From NCBI GenBank assembly GCA_027493875.1, contig JAOSJX010000023.1, forward strand, positions 372,001-436,000: a stretch of 64,000 nt of DNA, written 5' to 3'. The stretch is from Deltaproteobacteria bacterium (GTDB lineage Bacteria > Lernaellota > Lernaellaia > JACKCT01). The translations under genes were made by a program, and so were the position numbers. Numbering within the stretch: position 1 is the stretch's first letter; every line of letters starts with the position of its first letter. The notes beneath the pieces were generated by a model. That model was not told where the DNA came from. It searched no databases and worked only from the letters and a program-made list of their open reading frames with translations. Of the stretch, positions 32,493 through 43,534 are shown in pieces.

Positions 32493-34156
32493 GTGGACGC
32501 ACCGCATCCAACGGGCACCTTTTTAACGCGGGCCGTCGTATTTTTTCCGCGCCCGGGAAAACCGCGTCGCTTTGACGTTCATTTTCGCTTTAGTGGCGGC
32601 GTCGATGTTCTTGGCGGCCTGGTGGAACGCCCACCCGATCCGGTCTTCGCCGAGCGGCCGCATCCGGTGCTCCACTTTCGCGCTGGCCCACGTCGACCGT
32701 CCCGGCAACTCCCCGAGCATTGAAAACCGCGTGCCGAACCAAACGGCGCTCTTCGCGCTGACGGCCGCGACAATAAAAATATTCGGTCGGTCCCTACGAA
32801 GGCATTATGGCCGCGCAGGTTCTTCTTCTCGGCATCTTGGTGATGCTCATGGGCGCGGTCGGCTGGACGATGGGAGGACCGCCGGCCGGTGCTCTCACGG
32901 CGGCCTTCACGGTGTCGATGCCGGCGGTTCTTCAAATGGCTTTCGCCTACGACGACCATTTGATCAATACGGTCGGCGTCGTTTTGGCCGTTTGGTTGAT
33001 CCTTGGGACAAACGGCTGGCGCCGCGTTCTCGCCTGGCGCTGGCCGGCGCCGCCATCGGCGTCACCTTGGACGACGTCTTGCTGCCGTCGAACGGTTGGA
33101 TCGTGATCCTCACGATCGGGTGCGTCGCCGCCGGTTATACGGTCGCCGTCAAACGCCGGATTGTCGAACGGCCCGCCGTCGCGGTCTTCGGATTCGCTCT
33201 TTTCATCGCGACGGCCGCGTCCCTCGCCCGGTCCGGCGTTCTTTCCGGCCATGCCGGCTATCTGATTTCGGAAATGCATCAGAGATTCGAGGAGCACGGA
33301 TCGGCCGAGGTGCTCCGTCTATTCGCCTACCCGTATATCGTCGCCGTCTACCTTGCCGAGCCGCCGCTTCTGATCCTCGCGGGCCTTGGCGCCTACGGTC
33401 TCTTCTCTTCAAAAAACCGATACAGGTGGATGCTCGCGCTCTGGATTCTCCCGGCGGTTACCGTTTTCTCCGTCATTGAAAAACGGAACTTCTACTACGT
33501 CTATTACACGGTGGTCGCGCTCGCCCCTCTCGCCGGGGTGGGCTTAACCTCGTGGACCGGGCGCCGCGCGCGAATCCTCGCCGCGGTGGCCGCGGCGATA
33601 ATGTTTTCCTCGACCCTTTTCCGCGCGACCGCTTCCAGGAATCCGCCCTTTCAAACCGAACGACGAGATGACGTCTTTTTTTCAATCGGAGCCGACGGTG
33701 TTTTTGGCGCCGCCTATAAAACGCGCGATTCCGACCGTGGCGTACGCCGCCGATATCGCGCGGGAGGTTCAATCGCGCCGCGCTCCCGGCGAGCGATTGG
33801 TCATTCTCGCGACGGGATACGAAAAAGGGCGATGGAGCTTCGCTATTTCGTTGCTTTGCGGTCCGCGGCCATGGAAATGTACTTTACCTATGTCCCGCCG
33901 CTGCCCCACATCCCCGCTCTCGACGAGACACGCTACTTTATGCTGACCACCACCGACGGGAAAGGCGCGCACCGGCCCATCGACTACTGGCTGCGCCAAA
34001 AAAATCCGCATGCTCGAACGGGACAAACGGAAGATCGACGACCGGGCGCACTGGACGGCGTTTACCGAAAACGCGTTGCGAAATACCAAGCGATTCAAAA
34101 AAATCTGGCGGGGCGGCGAATTCACGCTCTACGATCCTTTCGCCGAGAATCCTTAA
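32493..34156 (+). CDS. GT39-type membrane glycosyltransferase B (several frameshifts)
   Basis: About 554 residues with many hydrophobic helices. Segments: LTFIFALVAASMFLAAWW near the start, VPNQTALFALTAATIKIFG, LLGILVMLMGAVGWTMGG, AFAYDDHLINTVGVVLAVWL, RLFAYPYIVAVYLAEPPLLI, FYYVYYTVVALAPLAGVGL. Start is uncertain: GTG 32493 in one frame joins the helix frame after a T6 run near 32531. Further breaks lie near 32800, 33030, 33660 and beyond; the gene ends FTLYDPFAENP with TAA at 34154-34156. It is co-directional with the UbiA and reductase genes and convergent with thiE. It looks like a second sugar-transferring enzyme using a polyprenyl carrier. Confidence 0.65.
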
Positions 34157-34164
34157 CGCCGCAA

Positions 34165-34824
34165 TCACCCGCCGCGCGTTCGAATAATGCGCTCACGCAG
34201 CGCGCGCGCCGCCGCCTCGATGTCCGGCGCGGCCGTTACGGCCGACACGACGGCGACGATCCGCGCGCCGACCGCCAGCACCTCGTCGATATTTTCTTCG
34301 GTGATGCCGCCCATGCACGTATACGAAATCGTCAGCTTCGGGGCGATCTGGAGAATGGCGAAGGCGCCTAAAAACCGATCATGGCCGGGCTTCGTCGCCG
34401 TTGGAAATATCGGCCCGATATTCACGTAGTCGGCTCCGCCCGCTTGCGCCTGGACCGCCTGTTCCGCGTTGTGGCAACTCACGCCGACCAACAAATCCGG
34501 AGCCGTCGCTTTCGCCTCGGCGACCGGCAAATCGCCCTGACCCAGGTGCACCCCGTCCGCCTCGACGGCCAACGCGATATCCACGTGATCGTTGACGATA
34601 AGCAGGCATCCGGCCTCGCGCGTCTTTTGGCGAAAAACGTGCGCAAGCTCTTCAAGTTCGGCCTTGCTTTTATCCTTTTCGCGGAGTTGCACCAAACGCA
34701 CTCCCGCGGCCAACACGGCATCAAGCACTTCGAGGCTCGGCCTTCCGGCGGAAAAGGCTTCGCTGGTCACAACGTAAAGATCCGCTTCGCGGAAGCGGGA
34801 GATTTTTTCTTCAAGAGGTTTCAT
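34165..34824 (-). CDS. thiE: Thiamine phosphate synthase
   Basis: This 219-residue TIM-barrel enzyme couples the pyrimidine and thiazole moieties (EC 2.5.1.3). Motifs: VRLVQLREKDKS near 43, LLIVNDHVDIALAVEADGVHLGQ near 75-97, GVSCHNAEQAVQA, ADYVNIGPIFPTATKPGH near 130, and MGGITEENI near 172. It is the last gene of the thi operon; its ATG overlaps the thiH stop (ATGA, 34821-34824). The reading frame is intact. Confidence 0.96.
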   Translation of the reverse strand: MKPLEEKISRFREADLYVVTSEAFSAGRPSLEVLDAVLAAGVRLVQLREKDKSKAELEELAHVFRQKTREAGCLLIVNDHVDIALAVEADGVHLGQGDLPVAEAKATAPDLLVGVSCHNAEQAVQAQAGGADYVNIGPIFPTATKPGHDRFLGAFAILQIAPKLTISYTCMGGITEENIDEVLAVGARIVAVVSAVTAAPDIEAAARALRERIIRTRGG

Positions 34825-35941
34825 CGTGGCTGGGTGAAGACGGCGTCAAAATCCTTCCAAACCGGCTCGAAACCGCGATCGGTAATCATTTGCGCGACCT
34901 GCGCGGCGGATCGCTCGTCCGAAATATCGAATTGCTTGCCCGAATTTTCGTGCGTCGCGTAGCCGCCGGGGTTGGATCTTCGAACCCGCGCTCATACGCG
35001 TCACGCCGAGCCCCACAATATGGTCCCGCAGCCGCGCCGGCTCACGCGTCGAGACCACCAACTCCGCATCCGGCAGAAGGAGCCGCATGCCGACGATCAT
35101 CTGGACAAGCTCGGCGTCGGACATCGGGTAATCCACGTCAAAATCCGCTTCCGCCTCGTTCACCCGTGGAAAACTCACCGCGATGCGGCTCTTCCAAAAC
35201 CGCCGCGACAAATACGCGGCATGCGCGGCCACGGTGCACGCCTCAAGCCGCCAGTCGGCAAGTCCAAGCAGCGCGCCGACGCCCAAAGACCGGAAACCGG
35301 CTTCGCCACCCTTCTCGACCGCGCGCAACCGGTTATCAAACCGGCTTTTCGGGCCTTTGGTATGGAGCCGGCGATAAGCTCCGGATCGTAGGTTTCCTGG
35401 TACAAAACGAGACCGTCCACCCCTTGCGCCTCGAGCGACGCATATTCCTCTCGCTCCATCGGAAAGACTTCGATCGCAAGAGACGCAAACCTTCCGCGCA
35501 ATCGCCGTGCGACCTCTGCGATACTCTGCACGTTATAACGCCCGCGGTACTCGCCGCTCAGCAGCAGAACATGCCGGAATCCTTCCGCGTACAAATGTTC
35601 CGCCTCGCGGACCGCCTCGTCCACGCCCAGCGACACGCGGGGAATATCCAAATCCATCGAAAAGCCGCAATAGCGGCAAATGTTCGCGCACTCGTTTGAA
35701 GATAAAGCGGCACATAAAGTTGAATGACCTTGCCGAAGCGGCGCTCGGTCAGCGCGGCGGCAAGGCGCGCGGTCTCTTCGAGGCACTCGGCGGCGGCCTT
35801 TGAAAAGAGCGTCGACGCGTCCGCGACCGTCCAGCGCCCCTTGGCCAGAACGCGGCGAACATCGTCAGTGCTCGTCTCGTCCATGGCGCGGCGCCAGCCC
35901 TTGCGGTCCAAACGCGGAAAGACGTCCGCGAAGCTTTCCAT
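34821..35941 (-). CDS. thiH: 2-iminoacetate synthase, radical SAM (several frameshifts)
   Basis: About 373 residues. ThiH cleaves tyrosine to dehydroglycine for thiazole assembly. The radical SAM cysteines are in [16 protein letters not shown] (CxxxCxxC) near 90. Other blocks: [39 protein letters not shown] and [13 protein letters not shown]. The C-terminus, restored through frame shifts, reads MSAGSKTNPGGY-like text and ends [10 protein letters not shown]. Breaks lie near 35700, 35350 and 34975. ATG 35941 shares a base with the thiG stop (TGATG). Anaerobic ThiH rather than oxygen-dependent ThiO fits the POR-bearing lifestyle. Confidence 0.92.
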
Positions 35942-36735
35942 CAAGATTCTCCGGTTCGCAGGAAACCCGTCAACGGACTGGACGCCCGCGCGATGCGGCT
36001 CTCGCCGCCGGAACCGGCAAGAAACGCGCGCCGCCCGGCTTCGACCCCTAGCGCAAACGCCCGGGCCATTTCGACGGGATCATCCGCGATCGCGATCGCC
36101 GTATTCACGAGAACCGCGTCCGCGCCCATCTCCATCGCTTCCGCCGCGTGAGACGGCGAGCCGAGTCCCGCGTCGACAACGACCGGAACTCCCGCCTGCT
36201 CGATGATGATTTCGATCTGATCGCGCGTTTTGAGACCGCGGTTGCTTCCGATCGGCGCCGCGAGCGGCATCACCGTCGCGCAACCCGCTTCTTCGAGGCG
36301 CTTCGCGAGAATCGGATCGGCGTTCATGTACGGAAGCACCGTAAAACCCAGCTTCACAAGGTCGCCGGCGGCTTTCAGCGTTTCGATCGGATCGGGCAAC
36401 AGGTAATTCGGTTCCGGCGTCACTTCCAGCTTGATCCAATCGAAACCGCCGGCCGCCCGTGCGAGCTTCGCCAGCCGGATCGCCTCGTCCGCGTCCCGCG
36501 CGCCGGACGTATTCGGAAGCAATTTGTAGAGCGAGGCATCCAAATGGCTCATCATCGAATCGTCGGGGCGATTCAGATCCACGCGCCGGAGCGCCATCGT
36601 CACCAAACGGCTGCCCGACGCCGCCAGCGCCTTGGCCATCACCTCGGGCCCCGAGAATTTTCCCGTGCCCACCAGAAGGCGCGACGAAAACGCCGTACCC
36701 GCGATAAGGAGGTCGTCGCCTGGAGGACCCGCCAT
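35941..36735 (-). CDS. thiG: Thiazole synthase
   Basis: The 264-residue TIM-barrel enzyme forms the thiazole ring from DXP, dehydroglycine and ThiS-thiocarboxylate. Motifs: [12 protein letters not shown] near 18, [18 protein letters not shown] near 75, [16 protein letters not shown] with the Schiff-base lysine near 100, [12 protein letters not shown] near 160, and [20 protein letters not shown] near 188. It begins one base after the thiS stop. The frame is intact; the C-terminus is slightly extended. Confidence 0.96.
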   Translation of the reverse strand: MAGPPGDDLLIAGTAFSSRLLVGTGKFSGPEVMAKALAASGSRLVTMALRRVDLNRPDDSMMSHLDASLYKLLPNTSGARDADEAIRLAKLARAAGGFDWIKLEVTPEPNYLLPDPIETLKAAGDLVKLGFTVLPYMNADPILAKRLEEAGCATVMPLAAPIGSNRGLKTRDQIEIIIEQAGVPVVVDAGLGSPSHAAEAMEMGADAVLVNTAIAIADDPVEMARAFALGVEAGRRAFLAGSGGESRIARASSPLTGFLRTGES

Positions 36736-36736
36736 C

Positions 36737-38509
<1,773 letters not shown>

Positions 38510-38512
38510 GTT

Positions 38513-38602
38513 GCTGTCCTTTCCCTACGCCGGCATGACCCGGATCAGGTTCCGTGGGTTTGATCTCAGTCCGCGCCTCGCGCCGCGGACACCCCCGACA
38601 AC
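38513..38602 (-). promoter_or_regulatory. TPP riboswitch (THI box) controlling thiC
   Basis: On the minus strand the conserved elements appear in order: GGGGGTG, CTGAGA, ACCC, GAACCTGATCCGGGTCATGC, then GCGTAGGGAAA. P1 can form between GUUGUC (38602-38597) and GACAGC (38518-38513). The 3' arm ends 3 nt before the thiC ATG, and the AGGGAAAGGA ribosome site is inside the aptamer. Bound TPP should therefore block translation directly. Confidence 0.95.
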
Positions 38603-38664
38603 GGTCGGAGCCTAGCATCCGCGCCGTTCGAGCGTCAACAAAGAGCTCGTTTTTCCGCCGATGT

Positions 38665-38693
38665 TTGACAGCCCGCGTACCGTCGCTTACGAT
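38665..38693 (+). promoter_or_regulatory. Predicted promoter of the metallo-hydrolase gene
   Basis: TTGACA (38665-38670), 17-bp spacer, TACGAT (38688-38693), 33 bp before the GTG start. The -10 matches four of six positions. Confidence 0.65.
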
Positions 38694-38725
38694 CGCGCGG
38701 CTTCACTTCGCGAGGTGACGAGCGC

Positions 38726-39697
38726 GTGAAAATTCGGCCACGGTCCGGGGCGCGAAACGCTCTGCTGGTCGCTCTCCTGGCCCTCTCCGCAGCCTGCGCC
38801 AAAGCGCCCCTTCAAACGATTCCCGGCACCTATTCGATGGCCGCGCTCGAAGAGCGCAAAACCGCCGTGGACGGATTGTGGCTGATCAACACGGCCACCG
38901 CCGTTGTCGAAGACAGCCACCTTCATGACGGCGGATCGTCGGACCCCGTTTCCATCCCGATCCTCTGCGCGCTCATCAAGCACGGCGACGACTACGTCCT
39001 CGTCGACACCGGCCTCAACCACCATTTCGCCTTCGACCCCAAAAATTACCTCGGTTCCGTCGTCTACTTCTTCGCCAAGCGGAAAGCCGAAATGCCGCAA
39101 ATGAGCCAGGGCCAGGACGTCGTCGCCCAACTGACGAAGCTCGGCCTGACGCCGGAGTCCGTGGGCACCATCCTTCTCACGCACCCGCATTTCGATCACA
39201 CGGGCGAAATCCCGGCCTTCCGCGAAGCGCGCATTCTCGCCGGTCCCGAGACACGAACGTTTGTGCAGCGGGCTTTCGGGGCGACGCGCGGCGTGATGAC
39301 AACCGACGTCCCCCTCGATCGGCTGGAAGAGGTCGCCTACGAACGCAAAGCGTTTTTGACGTTTCCGGCCCGTTTCGATCTTTACGGCGATGGTTCCGTC
39401 GTTCTCGTTCCCACGCCGGGCCATACCCCGGGCGCGCTGTCCGTTTTCGTCCGAACGGCGGCCGGCGATTTTCTTCTCGTCGGAGACGCCGCCTACACGG
39501 CCCAAAATCTCGAAAAACCCGTCAATATCGGATACTTCGAGGATCGAGAAAAAACCTGGGACTCTCTGATTCGCTTTCACGATCTCCACGGCGCGGCCCC
39601 GGAAATCACCATCATTCCCTTCCACGATCCGAAATATCTTGAATCCGGTGCCGACGGGCCCGCGAGAATTGACCAACCGCAGGAAAAGGCTAAATAA
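38726..39697 (+). CDS. Metallo-beta-lactamase-fold hydrolase, putative lipoprotein
   Basis: This 323-residue protein has the metal motif THPHFDHTG (HxHxDH) near 150, GHTPGALSV near 233 and VGDAAYT near 255, all standard for the superfamily, with the layout of the N-acyl-homoserine lactonase-like branch. An N-terminal export signal (LLVALLALSAACAKAP) ends at a cysteine that could be lipidated, though the lipobox is imperfect (S at -3). GTG 38726 is the start. Substrate not predictable; quorum-signal lactonase is one option among esterases and other hydrolases. Reading frame intact. Confidence 0.82.
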   Translation: MKIRPRSGARNALLVALLALSAACAKAPLQTIPGTYSMAALEERKTAVDGLWLINTATAVVEDSHLHDGGSSDPVSIPILCALIKHGDDYVLVDTGLNHHFAFDPKNYLGSVVYFFAKRKAEMPQMSQGQDVVAQLTKLGLTPESVGTILLTHPHFDHTGEIPAFREARILAGPETRTFVQRAFGATRGVMTTDVPLDRLEEVAYERKAFLTFPARFDLYGDGSVVLVPTPGHTPGALSVFVRTAAGDFLLVGDAAYTAQNLEKPVNIGYFEDREKTWDSLIRFHDLHGAAPEITIIPFHDPKYLESGADGPARIDQPQEKAK

Positions 39698-39757
39698 TTT
39701 TAGTCCTTTAGCCGCCCCGCCGATCATAGGATCGACTGCATGACGGCCGAAAATTCT

Positions 39758-39787
39758 TTGACAAAACCACCGGAGTTTTGCTAGATA
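39758..39787 (+). promoter_or_regulatory. Possible promoter of the acidic lipoprotein gene
   Basis: TTGACA (39758-39763) is followed after 18 bp by TAGATA (39782-39787), which matches the -10 consensus only partly. It lies 63 bp before the ATG in a 153-bp gap. Confidence 0.4.
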
Positions 39788-39850
39788 GGTCCGATTTCAT
39801 TATCCATGTTTTTGCGGGGCGACCGGCAAAAACCAGTTGGAGGAATCCCG

Positions 39851-41245
39851 ATGCGTACATGGAAGATTCTGCTGATGCTGACGATGTCGGCGATGCTTTT
39901 TGCATCGACCGCGTGCGACGAAGCGGCGGAAGAGGCGATCGAAGCGGCCACGGGGTTGGACTTTGAGTTCAACGAAGACGAGACCGACGTGGACACCCCG
40001 GACGGATGGAACTTTCTGTTCGGAGTGACGCTGGACGAAAACCAGGCCAAGCTCATCGATCAAGAGTTCTCGGTGGATGTTTCCCTTCTCGAAGAACTCG
40101 TGGACCTGGACGGGATCGACCAGATGATCGCGTTCGCGAAGCGCTCGGCCCTCGAGGGCTACGGCAACCGCCTACGCTATGCGAACAAGCTCGTGATCGA
40201 CGACAAGAAGCTTAAGCTCGACTCCGAGGCGCTCGACATGCTGGGCGATTCGATCGGCTCCTCCGGCGAAGGCATGTACATCGCCTATTTCGCCAAAGAG
40301 CAGAACGGCTACATCTCCGGCGAAGTCGCGGATTGCGACGGCAATAAGAAGGAAGGCATCCTGGCGGTCGCGTCGGATGGCCCCTTCTTTACGTACACCG
40401 CGGACAATGGGAGTTGGGCCCTGCCCACGTTGTCGGGCAAGCCGGCGACGATCAGCTTCACGGAAGGTGAGGATTGCGCCGGATCGACCTCCGATCCCTC
40501 GACCGACACGGGCGACGACCCGAACCCGAAGGACGAAGACGAAACGCCCCCCAGCGACGATTTCGACGACGGCACCGATAACGTCGATGCCGGCGAAGAC
40601 GACATGGACGACTCCGGCGGCGACGGCTCGACCTCCGGCGACTGCATCGACCTGGCCTCGGGTTGGTCCGCGACGGGCGAGTGCTTCCTCAGCGGCGTAT
40701 CGAGCGACGACTACGCCAACCTGTTCCCCGATGGAAGCGGCGGCGAGTACCTCTACGCCACGAGCAGCGGAAGCCAGGTTGCGAGCTGCACCCTGACGAC
40801 GACCGTCGACGTGCCGAGCGGCGCCTCCTCGCTCCGAGCGACCTACAACTTCCTCTCGCAAGAATGGGAAGAGTGGGCCGGCAGCGCCTATAACGACATC
40901 TTTACGGTGTACATCCAGGGTGGGCCTGATCCTCTTGTGAACCGTACGGTCAACAACACGGCGGACGCGCTTGACTGGGCCGACTACGGCGAGGCCGTTC
41001 TCGGCATCGAAACGTCGGCGGACGCCGGATTCAACGCGACCGGCGAAGTCTACGACGGCCAGTTGAAGCCCGCCGAAGGCGGCGAAGGCGTCCGCGGCGA
41101 GCCCGAGGACGACAACGTCGGCCATTCGGCCTCGGCGCCCTTGCCCGAAGGCTTCACCACGGTCACGATCATCGTCACCGTCTCCGACGTGGGCGACAAG
41201 ATCTACGACTCCGCGGGTCTCATCGACTCGCTCTGCTTCGAATAA
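39851..41245 (+). CDS. Secreted or lipid-anchored protein with acidic linker
   Basis: This 464-residue protein has a signal sequence (LLMLTMSAMLFASTAC) with a candidate lipid-modified Cys near residue 22; GGAGG precedes ATG 39851. Residues 23-200 form an acidic domain (LFGVTLDENQAKLIDQEF, DGIDQMIAFAKRSALEGYGN). Residues 205-255 are a disordered Asp/Gly/Ser/Thr/Pro linker. The C-terminal domain (260-464) resembles choice-of-anchor-type beta sandwiches that bind surfaces or sugars: YNFLSQEWEEWAGSAYNDIFTV, and a closing DKIYDSAGLIDSLCFE. It is a single-gene unit with its own terminator. The function is unknown; cell-surface display is inferred. Confidence 0.7.
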   Translation: MRTWKILLMLTMSAMLFASTACDEAAEEAIEAATGLDFEFNEDETDVDTPDGWNFLFGVTLDENQAKLIDQEFSVDVSLLEELVDLDGIDQMIAFAKRSALEGYGNRLRYANKLVIDDKKLKLDSEALDMLGDSIGSSGEGMYIAYFAKEQNGYISGEVADCDGNKKEGILAVASDGPFFTYTADNGSWALPTLSGKPATISFTEGEDCAGSTSDPSTDTGDDPNPKDEDETPPSDDFDDGTDNVDAGEDDMDDSGGDGSTSGDCIDLASGWSATGECFLSGVSSDDYANLFPDGSGGEYLYATSSGSQVASCTLTTTVDVPSGASSLRATYNFLSQEWEEWAGSAYNDIFTVYIQGGPDPLVNRTVNNTADALDWADYGEAVLGIETSADAGFNATGEVYDGQLKPAEGGEGVRGEPEDDNVGHSASAPLPEGFTTVTIIVTVSDVGDKIYDSAGLIDSLCFE

Positions 41246-41264
41246 TCAACCTAAGGAAACGCCA

Positions 41265-41297
41265 AACGGCGCGGCTTCGGCCGCGCCGTTTTCTTTT
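41265..41297 (+). terminator. Rho-independent terminator
   Basis: An 11-bp perfect stem AACGGCGCGGC / GCCGCGCCGTT closed by a UUCG tetraloop (41276-41279) is followed by TTCTTTT. It lies 20 bp after the lipoprotein stop. Confidence 0.95.
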
Positions 41298-41339
41298 GCC
41301 CTCTGTTCCGCGTTCTCCGTTCCGCGTTCTAATTCCTTC

Positions 41340-42511
41340 TCAAAACATCGGCTTCAAGCCTAAATGCCGCGCAATCACAATGCGCTGAATTTCGCTGGTC
41401 CCCTCCCCGATCTCAAGCAGCCGCTGGTCACGGTAAAGCGTTCAACGTCGTATTCTTTCATCAGGCCGTAGCCGCCGTGGATTTGGACGGCCGCGTGCGC
41501 CACGCGGTGCATCACCTCCGAGCAGTACAGCTTGGCCATGGCGGCCTCTTTTGCAAACGGCTTCTTCGCGTCGCGCAACCACGCGGCCTTATAGAGAAGC
41601 CACCGCGCCGCCTCGATTTCCACCGCCATGTCCGCCAACTTGAACGAAATCGCTTGGAAACTGCCGATCGGCTTACCGAACTGCGTCCGCTCGTTGGCAT
41701 AGCGGAGGGCGGCTTCAAACGCCCCCTGCGCGCCGCCCAGACCCATGGCGGCGATCGAGAGCCGTCCCGAGTCGAGCGTAATCATCATCTGCTTGAAGCC
41801 TTCACCACGCTCACCGAGGATATTGGACGCGGGGACGCGGCAATTGTCGAAAAAGAGCTGGCCCGTGTCCGACGATCGCCACATCATTTTGTGCTTCATC
41901 GGAACGGGGCGAAAACCCGGCGTCCCGTGCGGGACGAGAATGCACGAAAGCTCCGGTTTGCCGGACGATTGCGTTCCCGAGACGGCCTGGACGACGCAAA
42001 GCCCCGCCATCGCCGACGCCGAATTCGTGATAAAAATCTTCGAGCCGTTGATAACCCACTCATCGCCGTCGAGCCGGGCGGTTGTGGCGCTATGCGCGGC
42101 ATCCGAACCCGCGTTCGGTTCCGTCAAGCCGAAACTCGCGAGGATTTCGCCTTTGCAGAGCTTCGGGAGCCATTCCTTTTTCTGGGCTTCCGTCCCGAAA
42201 TAGTAAATCGGGCCGATTCCCAGCGAATTCGCCGCCGCCACCGTCGCGGCATGGGAGCCGTCGACCCGGGCGATTTCCTCCACGGCAATGACGTAGTCGA
42301 GGTATTTGTAGCCCGAGCCGCCGTACTCCTCGGGAACCGTCACGCCGAACAGCCCGATCTCGGCCATCTTCTTCGCCGTATCGAGCGAAAATTCCGCGCG
42401 CTCGTCGAGATCCTGGGCGACCGGCTTGATCTCGTTTTCCGCAAAGGAACGAATTTGATCGCGCAGGATTTTCTGTTCCTGGCTCAGTTCAAAATTCAGC
42501 ACGACGCACAC
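41340..42511 (-). CDS. Acyl-CoA dehydrogenase (frameshifted near C-terminus)
   Basis: About 390 residues, FAD-dependent short- or branched-chain type. Blocks: LFGVTVPEEYGGSGYKYLDYV near 55, FGLTEPNAGSDAA near 130, GSKIFITN, ERTQFGKPIGSFQAISFKLADM near 270, and AVQIHGGYGLMKEYDVERF near 350 with the catalytic glutamate. A T3 that should be T4 near 41435 breaks the frame; the corrected end is YRDQRLLEIGEGTSEIQRI, then ARHLGLKPMF. It catalyses the first step of beta-oxidation or branched-chain catabolism. GTG 42511 or 42502 are possible starts. Confidence 0.93.
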
Positions 42512-42555
42512 CCCTTTCTAATTTTCTCATGGCGCGGCAACGCCGCAAGGCCAAA

Positions 42556-43393
42556 TTAAAGAAGGTCGTTAAGCGACCAGTTCGGTTCCTTCCACTGGAT
42601 CGTGAACATGTTTTTCTTGACCGCCGCGACCGCTTTCGAATTCGGTTCGCCGAATTTAATGATGAGATTCATCAAAGCGATCTCCATTTTGTCGCGCTTC
42701 TTGAAAAGGCCGTTGTGTTCGTAGAAGCGGGGAATCAGGCGTTTACCGTGCTGCCGAAGGAACCGCGACAGGGTCAGCGCCGCGCCGTCGTCGTCCGCCG
42801 CCACGTTTTGCTCGTCGCGGATAAAAGCCGCGTCCGCTCCTCGAGTTGCTTGTCGAGCGTCTCCGCGCGGTAAGGCACTTCGGCGAGCGCCGGCGCGCCT
42901 TTGGTTCCGTTGCAAAGGCCGAAAACAACGAGCGGGTGACCGAGATCCGGAAGAATGTTGTTCTCGATGCGGCTGAGCGTCACGTCGCCGAGCGGCGAGT
43001 CGAAGGTCTTCTCGTGCCACGCCCCTCGATGCTCATCGGCGAGTTGTCGGGATACTTGCTGTATTTCCGATCCGCGTCGGGTTTGATGGGGTAACTGTCG
43101 ATCACGATCTGAAGAACCAGGGCATTGTAAACGTTGATCCAGAACGCGCGTTGTTGGTCGCGCGTAAACGTCCGGTACTCCTTTTCCTTGACGTCGCCGA
43201 TCGATTCGACAAACGCCGCCAGCGTTTCCTGATCGAGCGCCAGCGCCGAGTAGTTCACGCGATTTTTCGCGACGTGTTTTGAAAGCACCGGGGCGAACGT
43301 CGAATAGGTATGGTCGAAAGCGTCCGCGGCCAGCGCCGCCGGAACGGACACGGCGACCGACGCGACGAGAGCGACGAGCAGAATCACACGCAT
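42556..43393 (-). CDS. DUF547 exported protein (frameshifted)
   Basis: About 278 residues with a signal peptide (VILLVALVASVAVSVPAALA). The DUF547 signature begins with RVNYSALALDQETLAAFV, then FTRDQQRAFWINVYNALVLQIVID near 78-100, and continues LSRIENNILP, FGLCNGTKGAPAL. Breaks near 43020 and 42845 divide it. The family occurs in bacteria and plants and has no established activity; export is predicted. Divergent from the PurF-like gene across 140 bp. Confidence 0.82.
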
Positions 43394-43534
43394 GAGACCG
43401 TCCTTTACCGCTTGGAAATTCGAAGAAAGTTTCCGGGTTCGGAGCGCGCGTATTAAAACGTGAACGCCCGTTCTTTACAATCCCCGCCGTCGCGATTAGC
43501 CTTCGTCCGCACCGGCGAACGGAGTGACCAAAAG

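Noticed and set aside
32572-34371. One 599-residue protein reading through GT39-B into thiE
   Set aside because: The end is out of frame with the family sequence; the correct stop is TAA at 34154-34156.
38687-39727. 346-residue open frame antisense to the metallo-hydrolase
   Set aside because: High GC makes long antisense frames common, and the plus-strand gene has a signal sequence, a metal motif and a promoter.
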